In this document: piece after piece, positions 1-6,426 of the stretch
How positions within the stretch are numbered: position 1 is the stretch's first letter
How the letters are laid out: each line of letters begins with the position of its first letter
Assembly: GCA_007118235.1 (NCBI GenBank)
Contig: SKRY01000333.1
Coordinates: forward strand, 1-9,011
Direction of reading: 5' to 3'
From: Candidatus Hydrogenedentota bacterium
GTDB taxonomy: Bacteria > Hydrogenedentota > Hydrogenedentia > Hydrogenedentales > SLHB01
Length of the DNA: 9,011 nucleotides
The notes under the pieces: generated by a model
What the model was told of the DNA's origin: nothing
Database searches by the model: none
Seen by the model: only the letters and a program-made list of their open reading frames with translations
Program-made: the position numbers and the translations under genes

Positions 1-287
1 GCCCGCACGACGTCGCCGCCGAAGGCCTTGCCGATGCATTGATGGCCCAGGCATACGCCGAGCAGCGGAATCTCGGGACCGAGCTGACGGATGAGTTCGG
101 TGGAGATCCCCGCGTCATCGGGTGTGCCGGGACCCGGTGAAATCACGATCTTCCCGGGCTTCATGGCCCGAATCTCTTCCACGGTCAGCGCGTCATTGCG
201 CACAACGCGGACATCCGCTTCCAATTCACCCAGATATTGCACCAAGTTATACGTGAACGAATCGTAGTTATCTATAAGAAGGATCAT
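1..287 (-). CDS. trpG: Anthranilate synthase glutaminase subunit TrpG, N-terminal part (cut by window edge)
   Basis: I translated this by eye: 95 full codons from the ATG at 287-285, open to the left edge. It begins MILLIDNYDSFTYNLVQYLG, the standard start of TrpG/PabA class I glutamine amidotransferases. The SPGPGTPDDAG motif lies near residues 50-60, and GVCLGHQ near 77-83 carries the nucleophilic Cys79. The catalytic His and Glu should lie in the missing C-terminal half. The subunit releases ammonia from glutamine and passes it to TrpE for anthranilate synthesis, in the cytosol. The ATG overlaps the trpE stop as ATGA, and AGAGGA sits 8 bases upstream (296-301), so translational coupling is likely. 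PabA (folate pathway) is very similar and some organisms use one protein for both. TrpG is chosen because the partner is a TrpE with the tryptophan feedback motif. Confidence 0.95.
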   Translation of the reverse strand, partial: MILLIDNYDSFTYNLVQYLGELEADVRVVRNDALTVEEIRAMKPGKIVISPGPGTPDDAGISTELIRQLGPEIPLLGVCLGHQCIGKAFGGDVVR

Positions 288-1765
288 GATTCGAGTCCTC
301 TTTCGGCGAACTCCACGGCTCGAAAGAGGGCCATGGCTTTGTTCACCGTCTCCTCGTATTCGCGCTCGGGAACGCTGTCATACACCACGCCGGCCCCGGC
401 TTGCACGTAGGCCTTGTTGTCCTTGACCAACATGGTGCGGATGATGATGCAGGTGTCCATGTCGCCCGAAAAACTGATATACCCGCAGCCGCCCGAATAG
501 GGTCCCCGGCGCAAAGGCTCCAATTCGTCGATGATCTCCATGGCCCGGATTTTCGGCGCCCCGCTTACCGTGCCCATGGGGAAGGTCCCGCTCAAGGCGG
601 AATAGGCGTCCTCGCCTTCCTTCAGTTTTCCCTCGACTTCGCTGACGATATGCATGACATGGCTGTAGCGCTCGATCGTCATGAGCCGCGAGGGGCGGAC
701 GGAGCCTGGAACACTGACCCGGCCGACGTCATTCCGTCCGAGGTCCACGAGCATGATGTGCTCGGCCACCTCCTTTTCGTCATGCAACAGTTCCTGCTCC
801 AACTCGAGGTCCTCCGCCGTGGTTGCGCCCCTCGGACGGGTGCCGGCGATGGGCCGCACCATGCAGGTGTCTTGCCGGACTTGGGTCATGACCTCGGGGC
901 TCGAGCCGACGAGGGTCACATCGGGGAATCGCACGAGGGTCATGTAAGGTGAGGGGTTGATGCAGCGCAGCGCGCGGTAAAGGTTAACGGGACTCGCATA
1001 CACCTCCCGCTCGAAACGCTGGGACAACACGACCTGAAAGATGTCGCCCGCGCGGATGTATTCCTTGGCCTTCTCAACGGCGGCGCAGAAATCCGGCCGA
1101 GTGAAGCTGGATGTGATCTCATCGTTTACTTGACCGGCGTAGACGCGTTCGGTGGTGACCACCAAGGGCTTGCGCAGAGTGCGCGATAGCTCATCGATCT
1201 TGCGCACGGCCTCGTTGTAGGCGGCGTCCGCGTTGTCCTGGACATGGGCGTTCGAGACGACCTTGAGCCGGTTATTGACATGATCAAAGATGAGCAGGGT
1301 GTCGGTGATCATGAAGTATAGGTCGGGCAACTCCAGGGGATCCGGGTTCGCGTCGGGGATGTTCTCGAAGAAGCGGACATGGTCGTACCCGATGTACCCC
1401 ACCGCGCCTCCATGGAAATATGGCATGCCCTCGACCTCGACCGGCGTGTATCCCGCCATGAGCTTGCGCAGCTCCCCAAGGGGATAGTCCGACTCATAGG
1501 TCTCGGCTTCACCGTCGCGCGTGATGGTCACGGTGTTTCCGCGGGACTGAAACACGATGGAGGGGTTTGCCCCCAGAAAACTGTAGCGGCCAAGTGTGTC
1601 CGCCCGCTCGACACTTTCCAGCAGAAAGGCGTGAGATTGGCCGTCGGCGATCTTCATGTAGGCGGAGACGGGGGTCTCGAGATCCGCCACGATATCGCGG
1701 TACACGGGAACCACGGCGCCGGGTCTGGCCAAGGCGCGGAATTCGTCCAACGTGGGATGTATCAT
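284..1765 (-). CDS. trpE: Anthranilate synthase component I, TrpE
   Basis: The 493-residue protein is full length for TrpE. It converts chorismate plus ammonia to anthranilate, the first committed step of tryptophan synthesis, with TrpG supplying the ammonia. The N-terminal domain (about 1-200) has LLES at 48-51 followed by ten residues and Ser62, which is the LLES-X10-S tryptophan feedback site, so the enzyme is probably inhibited by tryptophan. The chorismate-binding domain (about 220-485) shows PIAGTRPRG at 305-313, LVDLGRNDVGRVS at 339-351, GTVSGAPKIRAMEII at 398-412 and GPYSGGCGYISFSGDMD at 421-437. The feedback motif and the adjacent trpG favour TrpE over PabB. The ATG at 1765 has only a weak ribosome site (GAAAGA), but alignment with the family from the first residues supports it. 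A 61-base gap separates it from hisI. I see no Trp-rich leader peptide in that gap. Confidence 0.97.
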   Translation of the reverse strand: MIHPTLDEFRALARPGAVVPVYRDIVADLETPVSAYMKIADGQSHAFLLESVERADTLGRYSFLGANPSIVFQSRGNTVTITRDGEAETYESDYPLGELRKLMAGYTPVEVEGMPYFHGGAVGYIGYDHVRFFENIPDANPDPLELPDLYFMITDTLLIFDHVNNRLKVVSNAHVQDNADAAYNEAVRKIDELSRTLRKPLVVTTERVYAGQVNDEITSSFTRPDFCAAVEKAKEYIRAGDIFQVVLSQRFEREVYASPVNLYRALRCINPSPYMTLVRFPDVTLVGSSPEVMTQVRQDTCMVRPIAGTRPRGATTAEDLELEQELLHDEKEVAEHIMLVDLGRNDVGRVSVPGSVRPSRLMTIERYSHVMHIVSEVEGKLKEGEDAYSALSGTFPMGTVSGAPKIRAMEIIDELEPLRRGPYSGGCGYISFSGDMDTCIIIRTMLVKDNKAYVQAGAGVVYDSVPEREYEETVNKAMALFRAVEFAERGLES

Positions 1766-1826
1766 GCGTTGTCTTTCGGTTAGGGCTGCGTGTTAATCCT
1801 GTTGCGTCCACGGAAGGCCGGCGGAA

Positions 1827-2192
1827 TCAGCTAGCCGCCACGCCGTCTCCGTCAAGGACGACGGAGCCATCATCCAGTACCTTGCGATAGAAGCAAGAAG
1901 TTTCGTTGGTGTGGCACGCGGGTCCCCGGGGCTTGCATTTCAAAAGCACGGCGTCGGCGTCGCAATCCACCCGAATTTCCTTGACGTCCAACACATTACC
2001 AGAGGACTCCCCCTTACGCCAAAGTTCCTGACGCGACCTCGACCAGAAGCACGCGATACCTTCCTTTATCGTAATCTCCAGACTCTCGGGGTTCATGTGA
2101 GCCAGCATCAGAACTTGCCCGGTATCCTGGTCTTGCACAACGGCGGTGACAAGTCCTTGCGGGTCGAGTTTTAGTATATCTAGAATCTGCAT
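1827..2192 (-). CDS. hisI: Phosphoribosyl-AMP cyclohydrolase, HisI
   Basis: This is a 121-residue monofunctional HisI with no fused HisE pyrophosphohydrolase domain. It opens the purine ring of phosphoribosyl-AMP in histidine synthesis, in the cytosol. The family core is clear: FWSRSRQELWRKGESSGN at about 49-66, then DCDADA at 76-81. Asp76, Asp78 and Asp80 match the magnesium ligands, and Cys77, Cys93 and Cys100 match the zinc ligands of the dimer. The open frame begins at 2252, but the start at 2192 is preferred because AAGGAG lies 9 bases before it and the protein then begins MQILDILKLD as the family does. The extra 20 residues of the longer form look unconserved. It follows a 226-base gap after hisF and precedes trpE by 61 bases, so it may be the first gene of a hisI-trpE-trpG unit. 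Confidence 0.96.
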   Translation of the reverse strand: MQILDILKLDPQGLVTAVVQDQDTGQVLMLAHMNPESLEITIKEGIACFWSRSRQELWRKGESSGNVLDVKEIRVDCDADAVLLKCKPRGPACHTNETSCFYRKVLDDGSVVLDGDGVAAS

Positions 2193-2201
2193 GGCGTCTA
2201 T

Positions 2202-2207
2202 CTCCTT
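2202..2207 (-). promoter_or_regulatory. Ribosome binding site deciding the hisI start
   Basis: On the minus strand this reads AAGGAG, 9 bases before the ATG at 2192-2190. It is the best Shine-Dalgarno match near hisI and supports the short 121-residue form over the in-frame ATG at 2252. Confidence 0.8.
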
Positions 2208-2352
2208 CGGCGTGGGTGAAACGCGGATCTGGAGCGGGTTCAAAGAGTACACTTGACTCGGAGCCGCTAGCAGTCACTCCGCCGTGTGGACGATCCCACC
2301 CCCAACCGTCATCCCCGCGAAACGCTTGTCGCGAAAACTCGCCGGCGCGGTA

Positions 2353-2389
2353 TCCCCACAAGAGCTTCGCGGCTCCAATTGGATGGGGA
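2353..2389. repeat. Nested inverted repeat downstream of hisF
   Basis: TCCCCA at 2353-2358 pairs with TGGGGA at 2384-2389. Inside, GAGC at 2362-2365 pairs with GCTC at 2372-2375 around a six-base loop, and TCCAATTGGA at 2374-2383 is a perfect ten-base palindrome. The inner stem and the palindrome overlap by two bases, so they are alternative folds. It begins about 30 bases after the hisF stop. Its position suits RNA 3'-end processing or protection, or it may be a repeat remnant. No T-run follows it. Confidence 0.5.
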
Positions 2390-2418
2390 AACACTTTAGG
2401 AATGGAGCAAGTGGCAGC

Positions 2419-3183
2419 TCACGGACGTACAGGCACCCCGTGCTCCGCAAGGTATTGTTTAGCTTCCTGTATCGTGTATTCCTGGAAATGAAAGATCGAG
2501 GCGGCCAAGGCCGCGTCGGCCCCGCCCTCTTGCAAGGCCGCGCGGAGGTGCTCCAGGGAGCCCGCGCCGCCGCTGGCGATGACGGGTGCCTCGACCGCGT
2601 CGGCGACGGCGCGCGTGAGTTCAATGTCGTAACCTTCTTTCACGCCGTCACAATCCATCGAGGTGAGGAGAATCTCGCCCGCGCCCCGGCGCTCCGCTTC
2701 TTGCGCCCAGGAGATGGGTTCGAGTTTCGTTTGGCGGCCTCCGTCCCGGCCGCCATGGCTATGGACCACGTATCGTCCATCAATCCGTTTCGCGTCAATG
2801 GCGACCACGATGCACTGGCGGCCAAACCGGCGTGAGGCAGCACTGATGAAATCGGGGTCTTCAATGGCGGGCGTGTTGATGGAGACCTTGTCCGCCCCGG
2901 CTTTCAGCAGACGCCTAATATCGTCGATGGTGCGCACGCCGCCCCCCACGCACAAAGGCATGAAACATTGTTCGGCTGTGCGCCGGACGACGTCGTACAT
3001 GGTCTCGCGGTTGTCCGTCGAGGCTTGGATATCCAAGAAGACCAGTTCGTCCGCCTTCTCTTCGTCATACCGCCGCGCAATCTCGACGGGGTCGCCCGCG
3101 TCGCGCAGGCCCAGGAATTTCACGCCTTTTACAACGCGGCCGTTGGCCACGTCAAGGCAGGGGATAATGCGTTTGGTTAACAT
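2419..3183 (-). CDS. hisF: Imidazole glycerol phosphate synthase cyclase subunit, HisF
   Basis: This is a 254-residue (beta/alpha)8 barrel, the usual HisF length. It cyclises PRFAR with ammonia to imidazole glycerol phosphate and AICAR, the latter feeding purine synthesis. The N-terminus MLTKRIIPCLDV places Asp11 and the later VVVAIDAKR places Asp130, which are the two catalytic aspartates. Phosphate-binding loops are visible at CVGGGVRT (78-85), DKVSINT (98-104) and IASGGAGS (202-209). The start at 3183 is chosen because it gives this numbering and has GGAAAG 9 bases upstream. An in-frame ATG at 3243 overlaps the preceding stop as ATGA and would add 20 unconserved residues; its GGAGGA lies 15 bases away. 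HisF normally works with the glutaminase HisH, which is not in this window. Confidence 0.96.
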   Translation of the reverse strand: MLTKRIIPCLDVANGRVVKGVKFLGLRDAGDPVEIARRYDEEKADELVFLDIQASTDNRETMYDVVRRTAEQCFMPLCVGGGVRTIDDIRRLLKAGADKVSINTPAIEDPDFISAASRRFGRQCIVVAIDAKRIDGRYVVHSHGGRDGGRQTKLEPISWAQEAERRGAGEILLTSMDCDGVKEGYDIELTRAVADAVEAPVIASGGAGSLEHLRAALQEGGADAALAASIFHFQEYTIQEAKQYLAEHGVPVRP

Positions 3184-3239
3184 TGCTTCGGGCTTTCCAT
3201 TAGGGGCGTGTCCGGGCGGTTGCCCTTTCAATCCCGGCT

Positions 3240-4130
3240 TCATTCATCGTTTTTGGTTTCCTCCGGCGGCGGTTCCGCAGAGGGTTGGTTAGAGGCCGTG
3301 TCCTTGCCGTGATCGTCGGCGTGGTCTCTCTGTTCGTGCTCAAGTTCATGGCGCAACTCGGCTTCCCGGGCTGGATGAAATGCTTCGGAGGTTTCCGCTT
3401 CGTCGTCTTCGGCGGGGAACGCCTCCTCTAGCACCATGGGGGGCTTATCCCATTCGGATTCGCTGGCGCCATCGGCGTCTTCCGCGGTAGGGGAGTCAAC
3501 AGGGGCGGGCGTTTCCTCGCCGCCCGGGGCTCCTTCTTCCCCGTGTTCGGGGGAGAGCGCTTCATCCATGAGACGGCCTTCGTCGCCATCAATGATGATG
3601 CTTCGAACATCCAGGGAGATATCCGTCACTTCCTCGATACCCAGAATGTTCAGGGCCGTGTTGGCGAGGGTGTCGCTCACGCGGTTGGCCGTTTCGGCGG
3701 CGCTGCCCTGGGAGCTGGTGCGAAGGTAGACTTCCCCTCGAATCGCCGCGCGGCGGCTGTCCCGGCCGGGATACACTTGGACGCGGATGTAATTCACTTC
3801 GGGCAACATGCTGGCCATCCGGTTCAAGGATTCCTCCACCGAGCGCAGTTGAATGGCCACGCGGCCATGGGCGCCGGGGACTATGATGCGCTTGCGGCCC
3901 CGGCCGATGCCATCGGCGGGGAGAAGGGCAATGACCGCGAACACGGTAAGGGGCAGCCCGACGATCAATTGGAGCAGAAGGCTCAAGAATCCGGTGGGCG
4001 GCTCGAAAAGGTTCGACGTAAACTGGGCGACGGCGCGCACGCCGGGAATCCACGAGAAGACGAGCAGGAGCCCCGCGAGCAGGGCTATCCCGCTCATGAA
4101 ACGCTGGACAATGAAATGAAAGAGATTCAT
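3240..4130 (-). CDS. amaP: AmaP-type membrane anchor protein with Asp23-like domain and long acidic tail
   Basis: The 296-residue protein has two clear hydrophobic segments near residues 12-29 and 48-71, and no signal-peptide cleavage site is evident. Residues about 82-180 (from RIIVPGAHGRVAIQL to ISLDVRSIII) resemble the Asp23/Gls24-like part of AmaP, which anchors Asp23 to the membrane in Staphylococcus aureus. Residues about 181-296 form a low-complexity tail rich in Glu, Asp, Pro and Ala. It contains a charged, probably helical part with five histidines between 252 and 274. AmaP proteins are usually much shorter, about 180 residues, so the tail is the odd part. The start overlaps the stop of the Asp23-type gene as ATGA, with AAGGA 7 bases upstream, which implies coupled translation and probable interaction. 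Membrane anchoring of the neighbour is inferred from family knowledge. The family call comes from layout and weak motif similarity. Confidence 0.72.
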   Translation of the reverse strand: MNLFHFIVQRFMSGIALLAGLLLVFSWIPGVRAVAQFTSNLFEPPTGFLSLLLQLIVGLPLTVFAVIALLPADGIGRGRKRIIVPGAHGRVAIQLRSVEESLNRMASMLPEVNYIRVQVYPGRDSRRAAIRGEVYLRTSSQGSAAETANRVSDTLANTALNILGIEEVTDISLDVRSIIIDGDEGRLMDEALSPEHGEEGAPGGEETPAPVDSPTAEDADGASESEWDKPPMVLEEAFPAEDDEAETSEAFHPAREAELRHELEHEQRDHADDHGKDTASNQPSAEPPPEETKNDE

Positions 4131-4498
4131 CCCACATTCCTTTCAGCCTTTGGCGGGGCCGCTTCACCGTCGAATTCAACATCGGCGATGTATACGTTAA
4201 TCTGACCCACGGGCTGATCGGACATGGCGCGAATACCCGTGAGTACGGATTCCTGGATGGCGGGGCCCAAGGCGCGGAGGTCGGCGCCGTAGCGGATCAC
4301 CACCGAGATATCGAGCCGCAAACTGCCATCCTCTTCCAGACGCGAAACCACGCCCGGGACCTTGGTCATGCCCAAACGCCCCGAGAAACCCGCGCTCATT
4401 CTCACCACGCCTTCCTGCCGCTGGGTCTCGTGCGCGGCGACCTTGGCATATACAGCCAAGTCCACCTCGTGCTTACCCAAGGCGACTGAGTCATTCAT
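4127..4498 (-). CDS. Asp23/Gls24 family protein (YqhY-type)
   Basis: The 123-residue soluble protein is the size of YqhY and Asp23 proteins. Family features are the early helix with VDLAVYAKVAAHETQRQEGV (about 12-31), then MSAG, then a strand DISVVIRYGADLRALGPAIQ (about 63-82), and the end VGQINVYIADVEF (about 97-109). In Bacillus the gene next to accBC is yqhY, and its loss there is linked to disturbed acetyl-CoA carboxylase activity. Other members are cell-envelope or alkaline-stress proteins. The position here, 28 bases after accC and overlapping the AmaP-type gene, suggests a role in controlling or placing acetyl-CoA carboxylase, but that is inference. GGAGAG lies 7 bases before the ATG. 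No catalytic motif is visible and none is known for the family. Confidence 0.88.
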   Translation of the reverse strand: MNDSVALGKHEVDLAVYAKVAAHETQRQEGVVRMSAGFSGRLGMTKVPGVVSRLEEDGSLRLDISVVIRYGADLRALGPAIQESVLTGIRAMSDQPVGQINVYIADVEFDGEAAPPKAERNVG

Positions 4499-4527
4499 GG
4501 CAGTGCTCTCCGCGCCCGGAATAGCCG

Positions 4528-5871
4528 TTACTTCGTTTTCGGGAGGAAGCTATCAATCAGCGATGGCGTCAGTTCGCCGCTTCGGAAACTGTCGCTGCGC
4601 ACGATGCGCGCGCAGAGCTGAGCCGTATTCCGCATCCCCTCGGTCGTGAACTCATCCAGGGCGCCGCTCAACCGGGCAATGGCTTCATTGCGGTCGCGTC
4701 CGCGGGCGATCACCTTGGCTAGCAGACTGTCATAATACCGCGGGACGGTGTAGCCGGGAAAGATGTGCGTATCCACGCGAATTCCGGGACCGCTCGGCAG
4801 ATGACAGCGTCCGACTTCCCCCGCGCAGGGCATGAAGTTGTTTTCTGGATCCTCCGCATACACGCGGGCCTCGATGGAGTGCCCGGTGGGCCGGACGTGG
4901 CTATACCCCAGGGGTTCGCCCGCCGCGATGCGCAGTTGTTCCTTGACAAGGTCAAGTCCTGTTACTTCCTCGGTGACGGGGTGCTCGACTTGGATACGGG
5001 CATTGAACTCGATGAAGTAGAATTGGCCTTCGGGGCCCAATAGGAATTCCACCGTGCCCGCGTTCGAGTAGTTGATGGCCCGCGCGGCGCGTACGGCCGC
5101 CTTGGCGAGTTTCGAACGGAGCGAACTTGAAAGGACGGCGCACGGCGTCTCCTCGATCAGCTTCTGGTGACGGCGCTGAATGGTGCATTCCCGTTCACCC
5201 AGCGAAATGACGTGGCCATGCTCATCGGCGAGGATCTGCACTTCCACGTGGCGCGCGTTTTCCAGAAACTTCTCGATGTAGACGCCACCATCCCCAAATG
5301 CGGCCTGGGCTTCCACCGTGGCCATCGCCACGGCATTGGCCAGGGTCACGTCGTTATGGGCGATCCGCATCCCCTTGCCGCCTCCGCCCGCGGACGCCTT
5401 CACAAGGACGGGAAAACCGATCTCGTGGGCGATGCGTTGGGCCTCCTCGGGATCCTGAACGATCCCCTCGCTGCCCGGCACGGTGGGCACGCCGGCTTCC
5501 TTGACCCGTTCACGGCACAACGATTTGTCCCCGCTTAGCGCGATGGCTTCGGGGGACGGTCCGATGAAGGCAATGTTGCATTCCCGGCAAATGGTCGCGA
5601 ACTTCGGGCTCTCCGACAAGAATCCGTAGCCCGGATGAATGGCTTGGGCGTCGCAGATCTCGGCGGCGGCTATCAAGCTGGGGATGTGAAGGTAACTTTC
5701 CGTGGCGTTGGCGGGCCCGATGCAAATACTCTCATCCGCCAGCGACGTGTGAAGCGAATGCTGATCGGCGTCGGAATGCACCGCGATGGAAGCGATGCCC
5801 AATTCCCGGCACGCACGAATGATGCGCACCGCGATTTCTCCCCGGTTGGCGATAAGTATGCGGCGAAACAT
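4528..5871 (-). CDS. accC: Acetyl-CoA carboxylase biotin carboxylase subunit, AccC
   Basis: The 447-residue protein matches the length of stand-alone AccC. It carboxylates the biotin on AccB using ATP and bicarbonate, the first half-reaction of malonyl-CoA synthesis. The biotin carboxylase N-domain (from MFRRILIANRGEIAVRII) is followed by an ATP-grasp domain with Lys115, Lys158, the GGGGKGM loop at 162-168 and His208. The active-site string FIEFNARIQVEHP (286-298) holds Glu288, Arg292, Gln294 and Glu296, and Glu275 is the other metal ligand. The C-domain begins near 330. The stretch HSIEARVYAEDPENNF (331-346) resembles propionyl- and methylcrotonyl-CoA carboxylase alpha subunits more than the Escherichia coli AccC string HAVECRINAEDP, but the separate accB points to acetyl-CoA carboxylase. 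GGAGGG lies 5 bases before the ATG; the gap after accB is 14 bases. AccA and AccD must be elsewhere. Confidence 0.96.
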   Translation of the reverse strand: MFRRILIANRGEIAVRIIRACRELGIASIAVHSDADQHSLHTSLADESICIGPANATESYLHIPSLIAAAEICDAQAIHPGYGFLSESPKFATICRECNIAFIGPSPEAIALSGDKSLCRERVKEAGVPTVPGSEGIVQDPEEAQRIAHEIGFPVLVKASAGGGGKGMRIAHNDVTLANAVAMATVEAQAAFGDGGVYIEKFLENARHVEVQILADEHGHVISLGERECTIQRRHQKLIEETPCAVLSSSLRSKLAKAAVRAARAINYSNAGTVEFLLGPEGQFYFIEFNARIQVEHPVTEEVTGLDLVKEQLRIAAGEPLGYSHVRPTGHSIEARVYAEDPENNFMPCAGEVGRCHLPSGPGIRVDTHIFPGYTVPRYYDSLLAKVIARGRDRNEAIARLSGALDEFTTEGMRNTAQLCARIVRSDSFRSGELTPSLIDSFLPKTK

Positions 5872-5885
5872 CCATGCCCTCCGGG

Positions 5886-6374
5886 TTAGTCCAGGGGCCG
5901 GACGGTGAATATGGGCTGGCCGTATTCCACGGGCTCCCCATTCTCGACCAGCACCTTTTCAATGACTCCCGCAAACTTGGCGGTCACCTCGTTCATGAGC
6001 TTCATGGCCTCGACAATACACACCGCCTGATTCTCGCTTATGGTGTCCCCAGGCTTAACGTAGGGGGGATCACTCGGCGAAGGCGAGGCGTAGAACACAC
6101 CCACCATGGGCGAATCGATGGTCTTTAGCCCGTCGCCGGCTTCCTCCTCCGGGGCCGGCGCCTCCCGTGGAGGCTCCGCTCCCGCCGGTTGCACATGGTG
6201 CGGCTCCGCCGTGGCGGGATGTCCCGCGCTTGGAGCGGGGATGGGGGAGGTACTAACAGACGCTGGCTGGCCCTTCTTTAGGCACACCCGGCGGCCCGAC
6301 TCCTCGATCTCGATCTCCCAAAGACTCGAGTCCTCGAAGACCCGGATCAACTCTTGCAGCCGTTCAATATCCAT
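5886..6374 (-). CDS. accB: Biotin carboxyl carrier protein of acetyl-CoA carboxylase, AccB
   Basis: The 162-residue BCCP carries covalently bound biotin between AccC and the carboxyltransferase AccA/AccD in fatty-acid synthesis. The N-terminal helix MDIERLQELIRVFEDSSLWE is the usual AccC-binding part. A flexible Pro/Ala/Glu linker spans about 37-80. The biotinyl domain covers about 82-162: the thumb is at about 88-107 (SPMVGVFYASPSPSDPPYVK), and EAMKLM places the biotinylated Lys125. The thumb is typical of bacterial AccB rather than of other biotin proteins. The open frame begins at 6419, but the ATG at 6374 is chosen because it has GGAGAG 6 bases upstream and gives the family N-terminus. 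The longer start has no ribosome site. A 52-base gap follows efp, and accC begins 14 bases downstream. Confidence 0.96.
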   Translation of the reverse strand: MDIERLQELIRVFEDSSLWEIEIEESGRRVCLKKGQPASVSTSPIPAPSAGHPATAEPHHVQPAGAEPPREAPAPEEEAGDGLKTIDSPMVGVFYASPSPSDPPYVKPGDTISENQAVCIVEAMKLMNEVTAKFAGVIEKVLVENGEPVEYGQPIFTVRPLD

Positions 6375-6380
6375 GGACCA

Positions 6381-6386
6381 CTCTCC
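6381..6386 (-). promoter_or_regulatory. Ribosome binding site deciding the accB start
   Basis: The minus strand reads GGAGAG, 6 bases before the ATG at 6374-6372. It favours the 162-residue AccB over the 177-residue reading that starts at 6419. Confidence 0.75.
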
Positions 6387-6426
6387 ACATATTCCGCTGT
6401 CGTTGGCGTCCGGCGGCATTGGGCGG

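Larger units (their letters stand above)
2193..2418. other. Intergenic segment hisF-hisI with several small inverted repeats
   Basis: This is the longest non-coding stretch in the window and lies between the hisF stop and the hisI start. On the minus strand it holds, in order, a nested inverted repeat (2353-2389), a five-base stem CGCGA/TCGCG with an eight-base loop (2316-2333), a GTGGG/TCCAC stem with an AUCG loop (2286-2299, one G-U pair), and a CGGAG/CTCCG stem around a GCTAGC palindrome (about 2259-2281). None is followed by a run of T on the minus strand, so I do not call an intrinsic terminator. I see no convincing -35/-10 pair. The string GTCATCCCCGCGAA (2309-2320 and flanks) resembles the ends of dispersed REP-like intergenic repeats, which is inference because there is no second copy here. 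It may carry the leader and promoter of hisI-trpEG. Confidence 0.5.

Noticed and set aside
401..952. Long plus-strand open frame opposite trpE
   Set aside because: It lies wholly antisense to a full-length, motif-complete TrpE, has no recognisable domain, and is the kind of frame G+C-rich genes produce by chance.
1766..1826. hisI-trpE gap considered for a trp leader or RNA-binding site
   Set aside because: It is only 61 bases, with no Trp codon run, no stable stem and no repeated GAG/TAG triplets typical of TRAP sites.
2259..2281. CGGAG/CTCCG stem considered as an intrinsic terminator
   Set aside because: On the minus strand it is followed by AGTCAAGTGT rather than a run of T.
2230..2285. 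Possible promoter before hisI (TACTCT as -10 with an upstream TGACT)
   Set aside because: The spacing is about 22 bases, too long for a normal sigma-70 promoter, and both boxes match poorly.
2014..2394. Minus-strand frame of 126 residues crossing the intergenic gap into hisI, with a Trp-Gly-Trp near its middle, considered as a leader peptide
   Set aside because: The two Trp codons are not tandem, the frame runs deep into hisI, and no attenuator hairpin with a T-run follows.
3543..4205. 220-residue plus-strand open frame opposite the AmaP-type gene
   Set aside because: It is antisense to a gene with clear membrane segments and coupled junctions; its composition reflects the complementary strand and no domain is visible.
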